From NCBI GenBank assembly GCA_903970575.1, contig CAJCJC010000433.1, forward strand, positions 1 through 6,620: a stretch of 6,620 nucleotides of DNA, given 5' to 3'. Source of the stretch: Alphaproteobacteria bacterium (GTDB taxonomy: Bacteria > Pseudomonadota > Alphaproteobacteria > BOG-932 > Roseiterribacteraceae). The notes under the pieces are model-generated. The model saw only the letters and a list, made by a program, of their open reading frames with translations, did no database searches and was not told the origin of the DNA. Within the stretch, counting starts at the first letter, position 1; each line of letters starts with the position of its first letter. Shown in pieces: positions 5,316-6,620 of this stretch. The position numbers were made by a program, and so were the translations under genes.

Positions 5316-5465
5316 GCGCGAACCGGTGCAGCGCTCCTATGCGAGCCCTTCCCCGCTGCGTTTCGAGAGGATTTCCCAAAACATTGCCCGTCCGGCGCGC
5401 GCGCGGAATGGCCCTTTAGGCGCGCTCCCGATGCGGATTATCCGCGATTCCGGTGCGCGAACCGG
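5316..5465 (+). repeat. Direct repeat GCGCGAACCGG upstream of the helicase
   Basis: The 11-base sequence GCGCGAACCGG occurs at 5316-5326 and again at 5455-5465, 139 bases apart; the next bases are TGC and ATGC. The second copy abuts the helicase start. The rest of the gap (5204-5471) holds no gene and no convincing promoter. Confidence 0.4.
5433..5445. repeat. 13-base palindrome in the helicase leader
   Basis: GCGGAT, T, ATCCGC is a perfect inverted repeat around a single central base, 26 bases before ATG 5472. It could be a protein-binding site or a short hairpin (GCGGA, TTA, TCCGC). Confidence 0.4.
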
Positions 5466-5466
5466 A
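5449..5466 (+). promoter_or_regulatory. Hairpin occupying the helicase ribosome-binding region
   Basis: TCCGGT (5449-5454) and ACCGGA (5461-5466) form a perfect 6-bp stem with the loop GCGCGA. It occupies the position where a ribosome binding site is expected for ATG 5472, and no clear Shine-Dalgarno sequence is visible. It includes the first base of an alternative in-frame ATG at 5466. Confidence 0.45.
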
Positions 5467-5471
5467 TGCTT

Positions 5472-6620
5472 ATGACTATTTCCTTGTTTTCTGAACTGCC
5501 CCTGCGTCCCGAGTTGCTTCAGGCGCTCGCCGACCAGGGTTACACCGCCCCCACCCCCATCCAGGCCCAGGCGATTCCGCCCTTGCTGACCGGCCGCGAC
5601 CTTCTGGGCATCGCCCAGACCGGCACTGGCAAGACGGCGGCGTTTACCTTGCCGATCCTGCAAAGGCTGGCCGAGGCGCCGGCGAAGCTTCGCCCCGGCG
5701 AACCCCGGGCGCTGATCCTGACGCCGACCCGCGAACTGGCGATCCAGATCGCCGAAAGCGTCCAGAACTACGGAGCGCATTTGAAGCTCCGGCACACCGT
5801 CATCTTCGGCGGCGTCGGCCAAGGGCGACAAGTCGAGGCGCTTCAACGCGGGGTCGACATCCTGGTCGCCACCCCTGGCCGGCTGCTGGACCTGATGAAT
5901 CAGCGCCATGTCCGGTTCGATCAGATTCAGGTCTTCGTCCTGGACGAGGCCGACCGGATGCTCGATATGGGTTTCATCAACGACGTCCGCAAAGTGGTGG
6001 CGACGCTGCCGCGGGGCCGGCAAACCTTGCTGTTCTCCGCAACGATGCCGCGCGAGATCGCGGATCTGGCAGCGAAGCTGCTTAACAACCCGCTGCGCGT
6101 CGAGGTGACCCCGCAATCGACCACGGTACAGCGCATCGCCCAGCACGTGATACATGTGCCGGCCGCGCAGAAACGCCATGTCATGGTAGACCTCCTGGCC
6201 GATCCGGCGATGAGCCGGGTGATCGCCTTTACCCGCACAAAACACGGGGCGAATAAGGTGACCGACCATCTCGCCGCCGCGAACATCCCCTCGGCCGCAA
6301 TTCATGGCAATAAATCGCAGGGCGCCCGGCAGGCCGCGTTGGAGGCGTTCCGCGCCGGCAAGCTGCGCGTGCTGGTCGCGACCGATATCGCGGCGCGCGG
6401 CATCGATATCGACGGCGTATCGCACGTCGTGAATGTCGATTTACCGAATGTGCCGGAAAGCTATGTTCACCGCATCGGCCGCACCGCCAGGGCGGGCAAG
6501 GACGGGGCCGCCATATCGCTCTGCGATATCGAGGAGCGCGCGTTTCTGCGCGACATTGAAAAGCTGACCGGACAGCGTATCCCGGTCATGGAGCCGCCCG
6601 CCGAAACCGTGCGCGTCACG
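5472..6620 (+). CDS. DEAD-box RNA helicase, RhlE type, C-terminus beyond the window
   Basis: 383 codons are visible and the frame is still open at the right edge. Both RecA-like domains are present with all motifs: a Q motif (Phe6, then [14 protein letters not shown] with Gln31), motif I AQTGTGKT (48-55), PTRELA, TPGR, motif II DEAD (158-161) continuing RMLDMGF, SAT (189-191), [19 protein letters not shown], and motif [12 protein letters not shown] (333-342). The pattern is that of RhlE-type cytosolic ATP-dependent RNA helicases, which act in ribosome assembly, RNA decay or cold adaptation. The variable basic tail that would separate paralogues lies outside the window. The start was set at ATG 5472 ([11 protein letters not shown]), which fits the family N-terminus. 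ATG 5466 is in frame two codons earlier and cannot be excluded. No clear Shine-Dalgarno sequence precedes either, and a hairpin sits there instead. Confidence 0.95.
   Translation, partial: MTISLFSELPLRPELLQALADQGYTAPTPIQAQAIPPLLTGRDLLGIAQTGTGKTAAFTLPILQRLAEAPAKLRPGEPRALILTPTRELAIQIAESVQNYGAHLKLRHTVIFGGVGQGRQVEALQRGVDILVATPGRLLDLMNQRHVRFDQIQVFVLDEADRMLDMGFINDVRKVVATLPRGRQTLLFSATMPREIADLAAKLLNNPLRVEVTPQSTTVQRIAQHVIHVPAAQKRHVMVDLLADPAMSRVIAFTRTKHGANKVTDHLAAANIPSAAIHGNKSQGARQAALEAFRAGKLRVLVATDIAARGIDIDGVSHVVNVDLPNVPESYVHRIGRTARAGKDGAAISLCDIEERAFLRDIEKLTGQRIPVMEPPAETVRVT

Noticed and set aside
5337..6425. Long minus-strand open frame (362 codons) opposite the helicase
   Set aside because: It is the shadow of a G+C-rich gene: the plus strand encodes every DEAD-box motif in order, while the antisense product is rich in Arg, Gly, Gln and Asp and has no recognisable domain.
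1528..6620. A defence system or mobile island
   Set aside because: No integrase, transposase, tRNA-associated repeat, restriction or nuclease-type gene is present, and composition is even across the window.

Overview
The window is about 60% G+C and reads as ordinary chromosomal DNA of a Gram-negative bacterium. The cold-shock protein, the membrane-anchored glutamate-synthase-like protein and the gene-start habits point to an alphaproteobacterium, most likely a sphingomonad. That placement is a judgement from protein resemblance, not a measured one. Both end genes are cut by the window edges. No RNA gene, insertion sequence, CRISPR array or sign of recent transfer was seen.

Layout. 1-561 (+): C-terminal part of a luciferase-like flavin monooxygenase. 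659-1042 (+): a small ketosteroid isomerase with all three catalytic residues. 1125-1472 (+): a small exported beta-rich protein. 1528-1734 (-): a CspA-family cold-shock protein, convergent with the exported protein and preceded by a strongly structured leader (about 1735-1850). 1953-2876 (+): an exported protein with two retropepsin-like aspartic protease domains in tandem. 2996-4609 (+): a membrane-anchored FMN/Fe-S protein of the glutamate synthase family, whose ribosome binding site seems to serve a five-codon leader ORF overlapping its start. 4628-5203 (+): a DUF4337 membrane protein, 18 bases downstream in the same transcription unit. 5472-6620 (+): a DEAD-box RNA helicase of the RhlE type, open at the right edge. 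No gene-free stretch exceeds 300 bases; the longest are 5204-5471 and 1735-1952.

How the genes may work together. The clearest functional unit is the glutamate-synthase-like protein with the DUF4337 protein: both are membrane proteins and probably co-transcribed, so a membrane-bound redox or amino-acid-related complex is a reasonable hypothesis. The flavin monooxygenase and ketosteroid isomerase are co-oriented but separated by a hairpin, so a shared steroid or terpenoid role is only suggested. The cold-shock protein and the DEAD-box helicase belong to families that often respond to cold, and both have secondary structure at the translation start.

The strongest non-coding signal is in the cold-shock gene leader. 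A perfect 8-base inverted repeat pairs the whole Shine-Dalgarno sequence with an upstream anti-Shine-Dalgarno sequence, and a second perfect 8-bp hairpin lies between the two arms.
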